Positions 50,021 to 59,900 of a stretch of DNA of 64,000 bases are shown piece after piece. Where the stretch lies: assembly GCF_033449965.1 (NCBI RefSeq), contig NZ_CP137761.1, forward strand, positions 434,001-498,000. Reading direction: 5' to 3'. Under the pieces are notes generated by a model. The model saw nothing but the letters and a program-made list of their open reading frames with translations, made no database searches and was not told the origin of the DNA. Position 1 is the stretch's first letter. Each line of letters starts with the position of its first letter. The DNA comes from Bacillus sp. T3 (GTDB taxonomy: Bacteria; Bacillota; Bacilli; Bacillales; Cytobacillaceae). A program made the position numbers and the translations under genes.

Positions 50021-53000
50021 TTATTGCTGGAATTCAACTCTTTTTCCAGAAGGCTCTGAAACTGGCCCGTGCCAATAATACTTACCATCCCCAATTGCTT
50101 GAACGGTGGCTGTATATTCCCCAGGACTTCTCATTTGGTTGGCAAAATTAAAATGTTGAACATTTGAACCAACACGTTGAGTTTTTATCAAAGTAGTTCC
50201 TCTGTATAATTTGACTTCATAATGTAATGCATTCTCTACTTCAGTCCATTCAAGATTTTCCCCGTTCCAAGTCGGTTTCTGAACTTTATTTAATGTAGTT
50301 ATCTGGTCAGAAAGAAGGGAAACCGGACCATTTCGATAGGTGTCACTGTCGCTAATAGCCTGAACTGATACAGTATACTCACTAGGGATTATCATTTGGA
50401 GGGCAAAGTTAAAATGCCGCTCGCTAGCCTCAACGTGCTCGGTTGCTATTAAAGATGTCCCACTGAATAATTTGACTTCATATTGTGAAGCATTTGGAAC
50501 TCCAGTCCACCAAATGACAGAACCTTTCCATATAGGTTTTTTGATACTATTTAAGGTTATTTTTTTATTAGAACGCTGGGATACTGATCCGTTTTTATAA
50601 AAATTATTGTCTCCAATTGCTTGAATTGTTACTGTGTATTCTCCGGGAGTAGTTATTTGTGATTCAAAGTTATATTCATGAATGCTTCCTGAAACTTGTA
50701 ATGTAGAGACTAAGGTTCTTTTGTTATATAGTTTGATTTCGAATTGAGATGCGTTTTCAATAGCCTGCCATTGGATAATATCCCCGTTCCAAAAAGGTTT
50801 TTGGACTTGAGCTAAGTTAACTGTTTTTTTTACTTCATCAGAAGAAAATGAGACAGGTCCATCTAAATAATTCAAAGCATCTCCAATCGCCTGAACGGTT
50901 ACCGTATAATTACCAGGGTTCGTCATAAAAGAAGTAAAGTTATATGTTTGCACACTTGCCTCAACCCTTCGCGTATTGACTAATGTAGTGCCATTGAATA
51001 ATTTGATCTCGTATTGTAAGGCGTTTTCAACTGAATTCCACTGGATAACATCACTGCTCCAGGTAGGCTTTTCGACCTGGGCAAGAGTAGGAATTGGATT
51101 TCCCGATACCATTACATCATCTATATAAAAACCTTTATAATTACCTACATAATCAGTTATTAAACCAAATCTAATTTTAAAGTTAGTTGTCGCATAAGAT
51201 GGGTCAATAGTAAATTCTTGTTTTTTCCAAGTTGAATTGGTTGTAGTTTTATTAAAATAGATACGATTCCAATTCTGACCACCATCTTTACTAATTTCAA
51301 CATAGATGTAATCATAGCTAATCTCAAAGTCGGCAAATTGCATCCAACTTAATTTAATAGGTGATACAGCTTTACTAAGATCAATGTTTGGGGAAATAAT
51401 AAAACTATTTTCATTATTGTAGTATTGATCATTTAAATTGGTAGCCCAGACATTAGAACCGGAAAAAGCTGTAAAAGGTGAGGTATAAGGGTTTAGATTT
51501 CCCCACTTCCATGATGGATTGGTCCCCATTATGGAATAATCACCGTTGTTATTTTCGAAATCTTCGTAGTATAGAATGTTTTTTCTGTTTCCATCGGATG
51601 GAATAGAAGTTTCTCCATCTTTATAATTAATATTATCTCCAATTGCTTGAACAGTTACGGTATATAAACCAGAGTCTGTCATTTGGGCAAAATAGTTTAA
51701 TTGACTGCTATTAGCCCCTACCCGTTGTGTTTTGATTAATGTAGTGCCATTGAATAGTTTTACTTCATATTGGCTTGCATTAGCAACTCCGTTCCATTGT
51801 ATAACATCATTATTCCAAGTTGGTTTCTGCACTTGATCTAATGGATTTAGTATTCGATGTTCATCAGATGGAGGTGAAAATAATCCATCTCGAAAATTAA
51901 TATTGTCCCCAATTCCTCGAACAATGGCATAGTATCTACCGGGAACGGTCATAAGTGAGGTAAAATCAAATTGTTGGACACTAGCATTAACTCGTTGGGT
52001 ATTTACTAATGTGCTGCCCCTATATAAATTAATTTCATATAGGTTCGCATTAGCAACTCCATTCCATTGTAATACATCTCCGTTCCAAATCGGTTTTTGA
52101 ACAGTATTTAATGAAGGGATTGTTTTTTGATTTTCGTCTGAAAGGAGTGAGGTAGCTCCATCCCTAATATTTGTATTATTACTTTTTGCTTGAACGGTTA
52201 CTGTATAAACTCCTATATTTGTCATATAAGGAGCTAAGTCATATTCTTGTTCAGAATCAAGTGTTCCAATCGTCTTTTCTAAAATTGCATCCCTGTATAA
52301 TTTGAGTATATAACCGTTACTATAATCAACTTCATTCCACTGTACAACATCCCCATTCCAAGTAGGCTTTTGTACTTGAGACAAAGAAGGATGTACTGTT
52401 AATTTTATATCATCAATAGAGAAACCATAATCAGTAATTGAATCATCAGTTTCTAAACCGAACCTTACTTTAAAATTAGGTACTGCATAGGATGTGTCTA
52501 TATTAAACTCAAGTTCTCTCCAGTCCGTATTAACAGTAATATATCCATCAGCGGTATAGATGCGATCCCATGTCTGACCACCATTTTTACTAATTTCGAT
52601 ATGTATAAAATCAAACTCAGGTTCAGTACGAGCATATAGCATTAAATTTAATGTAATGGATGTAGTTATATTACTTAAATTAATGTTGGGTGAAACGACA
52701 TAACTGTTTTCGTTATTGTTATAGCGGGTATACCAAATTTTACTTGACCGATTACTAATACCATATAATCCCCACTGCCAAGATGGATTAGACCCAGTAA
52801 CCGTAAAACCACCATTGTTACTTTCAAAGTCTTCGAAGTAAATGAGCCCTTTTCTATTCTTATCAGTAGGAATTGAGACTTCCCCATTTGAGTAATTTGT
52901 ATTATCACCGATAGCTTGAATAGAAGCAGAATATTCTCCAGGAATAGTCATTTGAGGGAGAAGGTTTACTTGTTGAATACTTCCATCAACTCGCTGTGTA

Positions 53001-53314
53001 TTTACTAGTGTGGTATCTCTGTATAATTTGACTTCATACTGTACTGAATTAGGAACTTCAGTCCATTGAACTATATCTCCGTTCCATGTTGGTTTTTGGA
53101 CTTGTCCCAAGGTTTGTAGTCCCGTTGAAAAGAGGGTCGATGGTTTGATTGTTAAATTATTTGTGCCTTTAACACTAATTTGACTGCTGGAAAATTTCGG
53201 ACTCCCCATTAACTTCTCGTTATTACCATAAGCAAGACTATCCATACTTTTGGGTAATAATAAACTAAAAATAAAAAAAGTGATTAAGAGAATTTTAAAA
53301 TTCTTTTTATGCAT
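50021..53314 (-). CDS. Secreted repeat protein: eight FN3-like repeats and two MAM/choice-of-anchor-J-like domains
   Basis: This encodes 1097 residues with a signal peptide (about 1-29). Eight repeats of about 85-90 residues each start with QVQKPTWNGDVVQW or a variant and contain YEVKLYRDTTLVNTQRV and GEYTVTVQAIGDN. After repeats 1 and 4 lie jelly-roll-like domains (ILYYEDFENNNGDYSIMG, IYVEISKDGGQNWNRIY, FKIRFGLITDYVG, GFYIDDVMVSG). There is no anchor motif. Function is unknown; adhesion or carbohydrate binding is plausible. It is convergent with the beta-helix gene. Confidence 0.85.
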   Translation of the reverse strand: MHKKNFKILLITFFIFSLLLPKSMDSLAYGNNEKLMGSPKFSSSQISVKGTNNLTIKPSTLFSTGLQTLGQVQKPTWNGDIVQWTEVPNSVQYEVKLYRDTTLVNTQRVDGSIQQVNLLPQMTIPGEYSASIQAIGDNTNYSNGEVSIPTDKNRKGLIYFEDFESNNGGFTVTGSNPSWQWGLYGISNRSSKIWYTRYNNNENSYVVSPNINLSNITTSITLNLMLYARTEPEFDFIHIEISKNGGQTWDRIYTADGYITVNTDWRELEFNIDTSYAVPNFKVRFGLETDDSITDYGFSIDDIKLTVHPSLSQVQKPTWNGDVVQWNEVDYSNGYILKLYRDAILEKTIGTLDSEQEYDLAPYMTNIGVYTVTVQAKSNNTNIRDGATSLLSDENQKTIPSLNTVQKPIWNGDVLQWNGVANANLYEINLYRGSTLVNTQRVNASVQQFDFTSLMTVPGRYYAIVRGIGDNINFRDGLFSPPSDEHRILNPLDQVQKPTWNNDVIQWNGVANASQYEVKLFNGTTLIKTQRVGANSSQLNYFAQMTDSGLYTVTVQAIGDNINYKDGETSIPSDGNRKNILYYEDFENNNGDYSIMGTNPSWKWGNLNPYTSPFTAFSGSNVWATNLNDQYYNNENSFIISPNIDLSKAVSPIKLSWMQFADFEISYDYIYVEISKDGGQNWNRIYFNKTTTNSTWKKQEFTIDPSYATTNFKIRFGLITDYVGNYKGFYIDDVMVSGNPIPTLAQVEKPTWSSDVIQWNSVENALQYEIKLFNGTTLVNTRRVEASVQTYNFTSFMTNPGNYTVTVQAIGDALNYLDGPVSFSSDEVKKTVNLAQVQKPFWNGDIIQWQAIENASQFEIKLYNKRTLVSTLQVSGSIHEYNFESQITTPGEYTVTIQAIGDNNFYKNGSVSQRSNKKITLNSIKKPIWKGSVIWWTGVPNASQYEVKLFSGTSLIATEHVEASERHFNFALQMIIPSEYTVSVQAISDSDTYRNGPVSLLSDQITTLNKVQKPTWNGENLEWTEVENALHYEVKLYRGTTLIKTQRVGSNVQHFNFANQMRSPGEYTATVQAIGDGKYYWHGPVSEPSGKRVEFQQ

Positions 53315-53605
53315 ATAAAAACCCCTTATTAAATAGTATGAGATTAGAAGTTTAACAAAATATTGATATGTTGGATGGGGAAATTCGAATAGAGCACCCT
53401 TTTCCTATTTTTAGGAACAATTTATAATGAATTATATCAAAATATTATCGTTTTCGTTATTATTTTCCAATGTATTTTCCAAACATTCCATATTATTTAG
53501 AATAATTCTTTAATATATCCCTAATCCAGTTCTCTGCAAAAATAGTGTAATAGTATGAACGCCTAGTTAATTCCACCCTAATTATGGAGAATTTAGGGAA
53601 AAAAA
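53315..53605. other. Non-coding AT-rich upstream region of the repeat-protein gene
   Basis: This carries the promoter side of the minus-strand gene starting at 53314. I see no gene, RNA or clear operator. Confidence 0.4.
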
Positions 53606-53671
53606 CTCCCTAAAATGAAGACAAAACTGATTACTCAATGTAGTCTTCATTTTTAGGGAGGCTGTTTTTTA
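53606..53671. terminator. Long-stem terminator after the O-antigen-ligase-like gene
   Basis: CTCCCTAAAATGAAGAC (53606-53622) and GTCTTCATTTTTAGGGAG (53643-53660) pair over about 17 bp with one bulge. T-rich sequence flanks both sides (GCTGTTTTTT on plus; GTTTTTTTCCC on minus), so it can act for the minus-strand gene at 53733. Confidence 0.75.
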
Positions 53672-53732
53672 AGAATTCTATTGTTTATATTATTACTTAA
53701 TCATATTTAATGTATTGTCTGGAACTACTTTC

Positions 53733-56009
53733 CTATTTATCTAGGAATTTTTTGTATTCATTTAATTTTTTTAGTAACTCATTATGATCATTTATAGTAT
53801 TTGAATAAAGTTTTTGGGATTCTTCCAGCTTACCCATTTTTTCAAGGGACATAATTCTTAATGTAACAGCATTTAAATAAATGTCCTCTTCGTCCGTTAT
53901 TTTTGATAAAAGAGCATTACTTTGTTGAAAGTCACCCTTAATAAAGTAAGCTAAAGAAGAATAATAATAGATTGGTCCAGTAATATGGAATTCTCTGCTG
54001 TTAAATTCTTCTCCTAAATGGAGTTTATTGTAATGATTCTTCCATTTATTAATTTGATTAAAATCTTTTAGAGCGGAGTTTAATAATGTATTTGCACTTG
54101 TCTTTTCATTACGGTTTAAATATAGAAGGGCTAATTTAATTTTAAACTCAATACTATCTTCATATAGCTTGGAGTTATAACGATCATATTTTAAGCATAA
54201 ATCATAATATTTTATTGCTTTATTGTTATCTCCTATTTTTTGTGACAAAAGTGCTGCACTATGAAGGACAACTGAATTGTTAGGTTCAACGGCAGTCATT
54301 TTTAAAATCAAGTTTTGTGAATTTTCTTTTGCCTTATTATTCATCAAGCCTTCTGCCATATAAGTATTACTTAGATCCAAATAATATTTAATATTGTCAG
54401 GATCTTTTGATATAGTTTGATTCATTAACTCTTCTTTAGAGGAGATGTTTTTTTTCTGAACCGCTTTAATGTACAGTTGTCTTGCATCGTAGTAGTTGTA
54501 TGCCTTATAACTTGTGATAAGTGCAAGGGCAACAATGCAAATATAGATAAACTTTATACTAGTGGCTTTAGAGAATATTTTTTTTGATAACATTGGATTA
54601 AATAAGAGTTGTTCTTTTGATATACCCATTGCAAAAAGCCAGAAGATAAGGAGCAAAACAGTTCCATATGATAAATCAAAGTCTATAAAACTGTGAGCAG
54701 CAGCAGAAAGCAGTGCAATAAAAATAGCAACATAAACGATGCTTTTTTCTTCAGAATTTCTAGATTTCAATAATAAATAACTAAGATAAGAAAAAATACA
54801 GATTAATAATATTAATCCAATCCATCCAGCATCAATGACCCATTCTAAATATCCGTTATGGATTTTGGTTGCCTGATAAGGAATTTGTTGATAATGATTG
54901 AACAAAGTAGCCCAACCGCCTCCTCCAAAACCAAACAATGGAGAATCCTTACTCATTTTTAATGCATCTTGATATAGATAAAGTCGTTCCTTTGCAGTCG
55001 AGGCATCCAATGTAATTCCAGAAACGCTCTTTTGAAGTCCTTCTGGTAAGGTTTTGAAAAGAAGCCCTTCGTTTTTAAGGTCTAGTAAACCTAAAACTAA
55101 TGATACGACTACCAAGGAGGGGATAAGTAGACGAGAGAATTTAAATAACATTATTTTTTGTATCTTTGGATTTTTAATTGATCTAATTTTTTTATTTATA
55201 AGAAGGACAATAGCAACAGTAAACAACATCATTAATACTAAAATAAAAAATCCTGGATACTGTCTTTGTGATACTTGGCCGTTCTCAATTGATATAAAGA
55301 CGATTAATGAACTAATTCCGGCTAATGCGGTAAATAATATATATCTTAATTGGAGTCGAATAGAAAGTAGTGATAATCCTATTAGCCATACTAGTGTAAA
55401 TACAAGCATCATTCCCCTTGAAAAGGACATAATGAAGCAAAGAAAGAAAGGTACTAGTGAACTTGAGTAAAGAATCACTAGTTTTTTATTTTTTTCTGTT
55501 GTTAGATTTACTAAGGTGTAAAAAAAGAATAATGCCATAACCATTCCAAAAGTATTTGGATATTGAAAGGCTCCTGCAAAACGGTCATTCAGAATGGCAT
55601 CACGGTAGTTCAATACTCCATAAAAATTAAGAAGCATGAAAAGGGAAAGCAATATCCCATTTACATGAAACATCAAGGGCATAGCTTTTTTGATAGTCGA
55701 GTTTAACGAGCTCCATGTGAGTAAAAAAAAGAATTCTACACAGAAGACCCACTTAATAATTAAATCCCAGGATCCTTTTGGTGTTTCAGCAAAAGGAAGA
55801 AAGATTAGTAACCAAAGTGGTAACAAAAATACTACGCTAGTTTTTAGGAACTTATTCTCTTTTTTTATAAACGGTAAAATTACTACGAGGACGCATAGTA
55901 AAGATAGAAAAATTACGATTCCATATAGACTGTTCGGAAAGTAAAGTCCTTTTTGATAAGGTGTAAATAAAAAGATTAAAGATAAAACAACAAAAATTCC
56001 CCATTGCAT
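53733..56009 (-). CDS. O-antigen ligase / polymerase family membrane protein with C-terminal TPR region
   Basis: This encodes 758 residues. About 12 membrane helices fill the first 520 residues, with the Wzy_C signature around GFGGGGWATLFNHYQQIPYQATKIHNGYLEWV and the AHSFIDFDLSY motif. The last 240 residues are soluble TPR-like repeats (IKYYLDLSNTYMAEGL, KAIKYYDLCLKYD). ATG 56009 is chosen because GGAGG lies about 10 bases upstream; the frame is open to 56039. It may polymerise or ligate a surface glycan, or glycosylate surface proteins, but is separate from the main operon. Confidence 0.85.
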   Translation of the reverse strand: MQWGIFVVLSLIFLFTPYQKGLYFPNSLYGIVIFLSLLCVLVVILPFIKKENKFLKTSVVFLLPLWLLIFLPFAETPKGSWDLIIKWVFCVEFFFLLTWSSLNSTIKKAMPLMFHVNGILLSLFMLLNFYGVLNYRDAILNDRFAGAFQYPNTFGMVMALFFFYTLVNLTTEKNKKLVILYSSSLVPFFLCFIMSFSRGMMLVFTLVWLIGLSLLSIRLQLRYILFTALAGISSLIVFISIENGQVSQRQYPGFFILVLMMLFTVAIVLLINKKIRSIKNPKIQKIMLFKFSRLLIPSLVVVSLVLGLLDLKNEGLLFKTLPEGLQKSVSGITLDASTAKERLYLYQDALKMSKDSPLFGFGGGGWATLFNHYQQIPYQATKIHNGYLEWVIDAGWIGLILLICIFSYLSYLLLKSRNSEEKSIVYVAIFIALLSAAAHSFIDFDLSYGTVLLLIFWLFAMGISKEQLLFNPMLSKKIFSKATSIKFIYICIVALALITSYKAYNYYDARQLYIKAVQKKNISSKEELMNQTISKDPDNIKYYLDLSNTYMAEGLMNNKAKENSQNLILKMTAVEPNNSVVLHSAALLSQKIGDNNKAIKYYDLCLKYDRYNSKLYEDSIEFKIKLALLYLNRNEKTSANTLLNSALKDFNQINKWKNHYNKLHLGEEFNSREFHITGPIYYYSSLAYFIKGDFQQSNALLSKITDEEDIYLNAVTLRIMSLEKMGKLEESQKLYSNTINDHNELLKKLNEYKKFLDK

Positions 56010-56039
56010 TAAATTAGTTCCCTCCAATAAATAGAACAA

Positions 56040-56340
56040 CCATGTTATCCTTCAACTATACTAAATACTATTTAAAAATTAAATGCTAGTTACCCATCAA
56101 CGTCCAAACCCCTTCTTTTTTTAGGGTTCAATTTATCACGTCTTTTTATAAAAAAGATTTGTTGTGGCGGAGATTGAACAGCGGGTGATTAATACATTGT
56201 TCGAAGCTTATGCGTTGTAAGGGACAAACTTGTGATTTCCAAAAAGTACATTCAATCTCCATTTTTCACGGTATGACATGACAAATTTTTTTCAACTATA
56301 TAGGGGGAAATGGCGGGTATAATTGAACAAATAGTTTGTT
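56040..56340. other. Non-coding region upstream of the ligase-like gene
   Basis: CCCCTTCTTTTTTTAGGG (56110-56126) is a small imperfect hairpin. Otherwise I see nothing recognisable. Confidence 0.35.
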
Positions 56341-56358
56341 TAATCAAACGTTTGATTA
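56341..56358. promoter_or_regulatory. Perfect 18-bp palindrome, operator-like
   Basis: TAATCAAACGTTTGATTA is a perfect inverted repeat, the form of a dimeric repressor site (TetR or similar). It lies 56 bases upstream of a short ORF at 56414. No T tract follows, so it is not a terminator. Confidence 0.5.
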
Positions 56359-56413
56359 GATTCGGTTTCCTGGGAAATTGGTCGAATGAAAGGGGAAAAG
56401 GGTGGTGCTATCC

Positions 56414-56527
56414 GTGTCTAACAACGGAAGTAAGTACGGAAACCATTCCCCTGCTGATAACTTCAGTTCGGACAAGATTCCAAGAATAAACAGCGTACCG
56501 TCCCAAAAAACCTATCCAAAAAAGTAA
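56414..56527 (+). CDS. Tiny hydrophilic protein (37 residues), unknown
   Basis: GTG 56414 follows AAAGGGTGGTG at a proper distance and gives MSNNGSKYGNHSPADNFSSD and on to QKTYPKK. Polar, Ser/Asn-rich and small, it resembles minor spore proteins in composition, but I do not recognise it. Its 3' end overlaps the opposite-strand gene by 16 bases. Confidence 0.45.
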   Translation: MSNNGSKYGNHSPADNFSSDKIPRINSVPSQKTYPKK

Positions 56528-56805
56528 CCCATCGTTATGTATAGAAGGATGATTGGAATCGAAAAAAAGATGAATGAAATCACGTTATTCTTTTTCAACT
56601 TCTTATTATCTTTAACCCAGTAGAATAGAAGCAAAATATAGTTTAAAAGATTCAAGATTAATGCATATAGAAGAAAATCAAAAAAGGCCTTCATAGGACT
56701 ATCAGATTGATAATTGATCGCCCCCATTAAAGCACTGAAAAAAAAGAGAATATGTAAAGGAATTGATATCACGTTTACCACTAAATAGGTTACAAACACT
56801 CGCAT
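56512..56805 (-). CDS. Small membrane protein (97 residues), unknown
   Basis: It has three hydrophobic segments (about 4-28, 40-64 and 77-96) with a basic loop VKDNKKLKKNN before the last. AGAAGGTGTGATC precedes the ATG with good spacing. It lies downstream of the VWA/lipase gene on the same strand but behind a terminator. Family unknown. Confidence 0.6.
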   Translation of the reverse strand: MRVFVTYLVVNVISIPLHILFFFSALMGAINYQSDSPMKAFFDFLLYALILNLLNYILLLFYWVKDNKKLKKNNVISFIFFSIPIILLYITMGYFFG

Positions 56806-56828
56806 ACGATCACACCTTCTATAGAAAA

Positions 56829-56858
56829 TAAGGGATATAGATGAACTATATCCCTTTT
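56829..56858 (-). terminator. Terminator of the VWA/lipase gene
   Basis: AGGGATATAG and CTATATCCCT make a perfect 10-bp stem with loop ATGAA. The minus strand continues TATTTTC; the plus strand has TTTTC. Confidence 0.8.
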
Positions 56859-56935
56859 CATTATACTATTTACGGAAACCGATTTTTATTTTTTCTATCT
56901 TTAAGTCGCACTAGATCGCTGCTTCGGCTACTATT

Positions 56936-59900
56936 TTAAAATTCCTCCTCATTCTTAGCCATTTCGGTTGTGTATTTGTAAAAGTTATTTAATGAATGTC
57001 TGGCTTTCACTTCATCCGATAAATTGCCTAATTCTCTCTTAATATCACCGTTTGTTCCGGTAATAATTGCATCGACAAGAGGGGTGATATCATAGTTATA
57101 CTGCTTACCAAAAATGGTTCTCGAACCCATTCTTCCTTCAGTTTGGGGCTTATCAGAATAAAGGAATGTCTCAGCCATATACAGCATATCACCAGTCATC
57201 GCATAGTTATAAACAACATTGTCATACTTTGTTTTATATATATCGCTGAACGGAATAGCGGTTTTCTTAGCATTTGACTTTCTTTCCGGAAGGAAGAAGG
57301 CTGAGTTATAAGTGGTAGCCCCTTGGAAATAATCTTTCTTGTTAAGGGCTTTTTCAATCGCTTCTTTATTCTTTTTCCAGAAAACAACATCGGATAATTT
57401 GTTCTCATACATGTCATAGGCTACCGCTTGTGTAAGGAAACCACCCAGTGAATGTCCGGTTAAGTATACCTGAACATCTTTGTCCTTCGTTTCAAGCATA
57501 ATATCTGCAGTAAATTCTTTGGCATCTTCAGCTTGATCGTTGTTGTTCTCGATTAAGATTTGTCGGTTGGCAAATAACCAGTCACTTGTTCCGTCCGAAC
57601 CTCTATATGAAATCACAACCTGTTTTCCTTTTTTAAGGGCAATGGCACCAAAACCAAAGCCTAAATTATGGCTGTTTTCAGAGTCGATAACCTTCCAACC
57701 AACCAATTCATCATACTTTTCGTCAATGCCATCCAATTCTGTTACGTCTTTCCCTTTGTGCAGATTAATCCAGTTTTCTACATTGACATAGGATAGGTCA
57801 GTGATTAATACCTTATGTTTTTGTGATAGATTATAAACCAAGCGATTGTCTGGTTTTTCTTCGTCATCAGGAGCTCCATCGAAATCAGAATCTTTCTGAC
57901 GCGGGTCTGAAATCATTTTGAAATATATCCCTTCAGCCCAGTCACCAATAAAGTTGCTAGGGACGATTTCTTCACCATCTAGTAAACCATCTTTGTCTTC
58001 ATCACGTACTAAATAGTCAGTTTTCACAGTAACTCCATTACCCAGGCGTAAACCGTTTATTTCATACCAGTCTGGAATACCGTCTGTATCAGAGTCTTTT
58101 ACGTAATCAATCGTTTCTTCAGCAGTTTCATCGAAAATTTCATCAAGCTTGTCCGCACTAGAGGCAAAGAAATATTTACCGCCCGTTTCGGTCGCAATTC
58201 GTTCAAGTAGACTTTGTTGAACATTTGCACCTAAACCGATTGTATAAATGGTTACATTGTTTTCATTTGCATAATCAATTGCACTATCATCCCAATAGCC
58301 ATCACCGTCTGTTAGGAAAATAACAAAGCGGAAATTATTTTCATCACCATTTGCTACAATCTCGTCAATTGCTTCCTTCACACCAACATAAAGGTCGGTA
58401 CCACCACTGCTATCAATCGTGTCGATTGCATATTGGACAGCATCTTTATCGGTTGTTAGGTTAACAAGAGTAGTTGCATAGTAATCGAAATCAACTACGG
58501 CCGCTCTATCTTCTTCTGTAAGCTTTTCGACAAAGGATTTTGCTGCTGTTTTACGTAAATCACTAGGGTCTTCCCAGTCCATACTGCCGGACGAGTCGAT
58601 CGAGAAGACGACATCTATTTTCTTAAGATTTCCTTCATTATTGTAATTTGGGGGCACAATCTCATTTTCCCAAGCTTTATCCCACTCCACTCCATTTAAT
58701 AATATATACTTACTAAAGTGGGTGACTGTCGCTGTAACAGTTCGGGAGTTCGGATCGTGAACCTGATTTTCTAATTTTTCTAGTCGTTGTTGTTCTTCGT
58801 TATAATAATAGATTTCTGGTCTAATAGATTGCCCATTAAAGGATTCATCGTATTGGAATGTCATCGCTGCTTCGTCAAATTCCACTTCAGTTGTAAAATC
58901 AAAGCCGGCTCCCATATAACCAGGAATCTCTTCACTTAAGAAAGAATCGACACCCTCTAAGTTTGTAATCGAAGTGGTTGCCGCATCTATTGCCTTCGAT
59001 GTGATCGAAACACTTGGAGTCACATGATCGTCTTTTTCAATTAATGGAACTTCGGTTGTAAATTCGCCTACTTCATCGCTATCCAATATCCCATTATCAT
59101 TGGTGTCCTTTTTCAATGGATTAAATCCGTTTTCTCGCTCGAAACCATCTTCCAAACCATCTTCATCTGTGTCCGGACTCAAGGCATTTGTTCCTAATTT
59201 AACTTCCTCTAAGTCAACCAAGCCATCAAAATCTGAATCCCCTTTGCTTGGCTCTGTCCCCAGCTCAAGTTCTTTTTTATTGGTTAAGCCATCTTGATCA
59301 AGATCTTCATCTCCATCAGACGTACCATTAGTATCAGTATCTTCTTTGGTAGGATCTGTTTGAGTTTGCTTGACTTCATACCCATCAGGGAGACCGTCAT
59401 CATCCGTATCGGTATTTTTAACATTAGAACCATAGTACTCTTCTTGCGTATCGGACAAACTGTCTTTATCAGTATCCTTTGAGCCGTCTATTACAGTGAC
59501 ATTGGATCTAGATCCTTCTACACCATTTTCAACAGCAACAACATAATAATAGGTAAATCCGTTTAAATTAAAGCCTTCATCAACGAAGTTAGTCTCTTGT
59601 AAGTTTTCTCCAATTAACGCAAATTCATCCTCTGCAAAGCCTCTGTACACGTTATAAGAATCAGCATTCGGAATTTCCTCCCATGATGCCTCCCAACCTA
59701 GTGCTTGTGTATCAGGGTTTTTTACCCATTTACCAGATTGAAGAATGATTTCATAGCTTGCTTCAACCTCTGTTGTAATCGTATACTCTTTACCTTGTAT
59801 AGTAACCGTATGAGTTTTCGTAACTTCTTCTTTCTTTTCTTCTGCTTGAATAAATGGAGCAGATGAAGAAAGTAGAGCAAAAATTAATAAGAAGGTTAGG

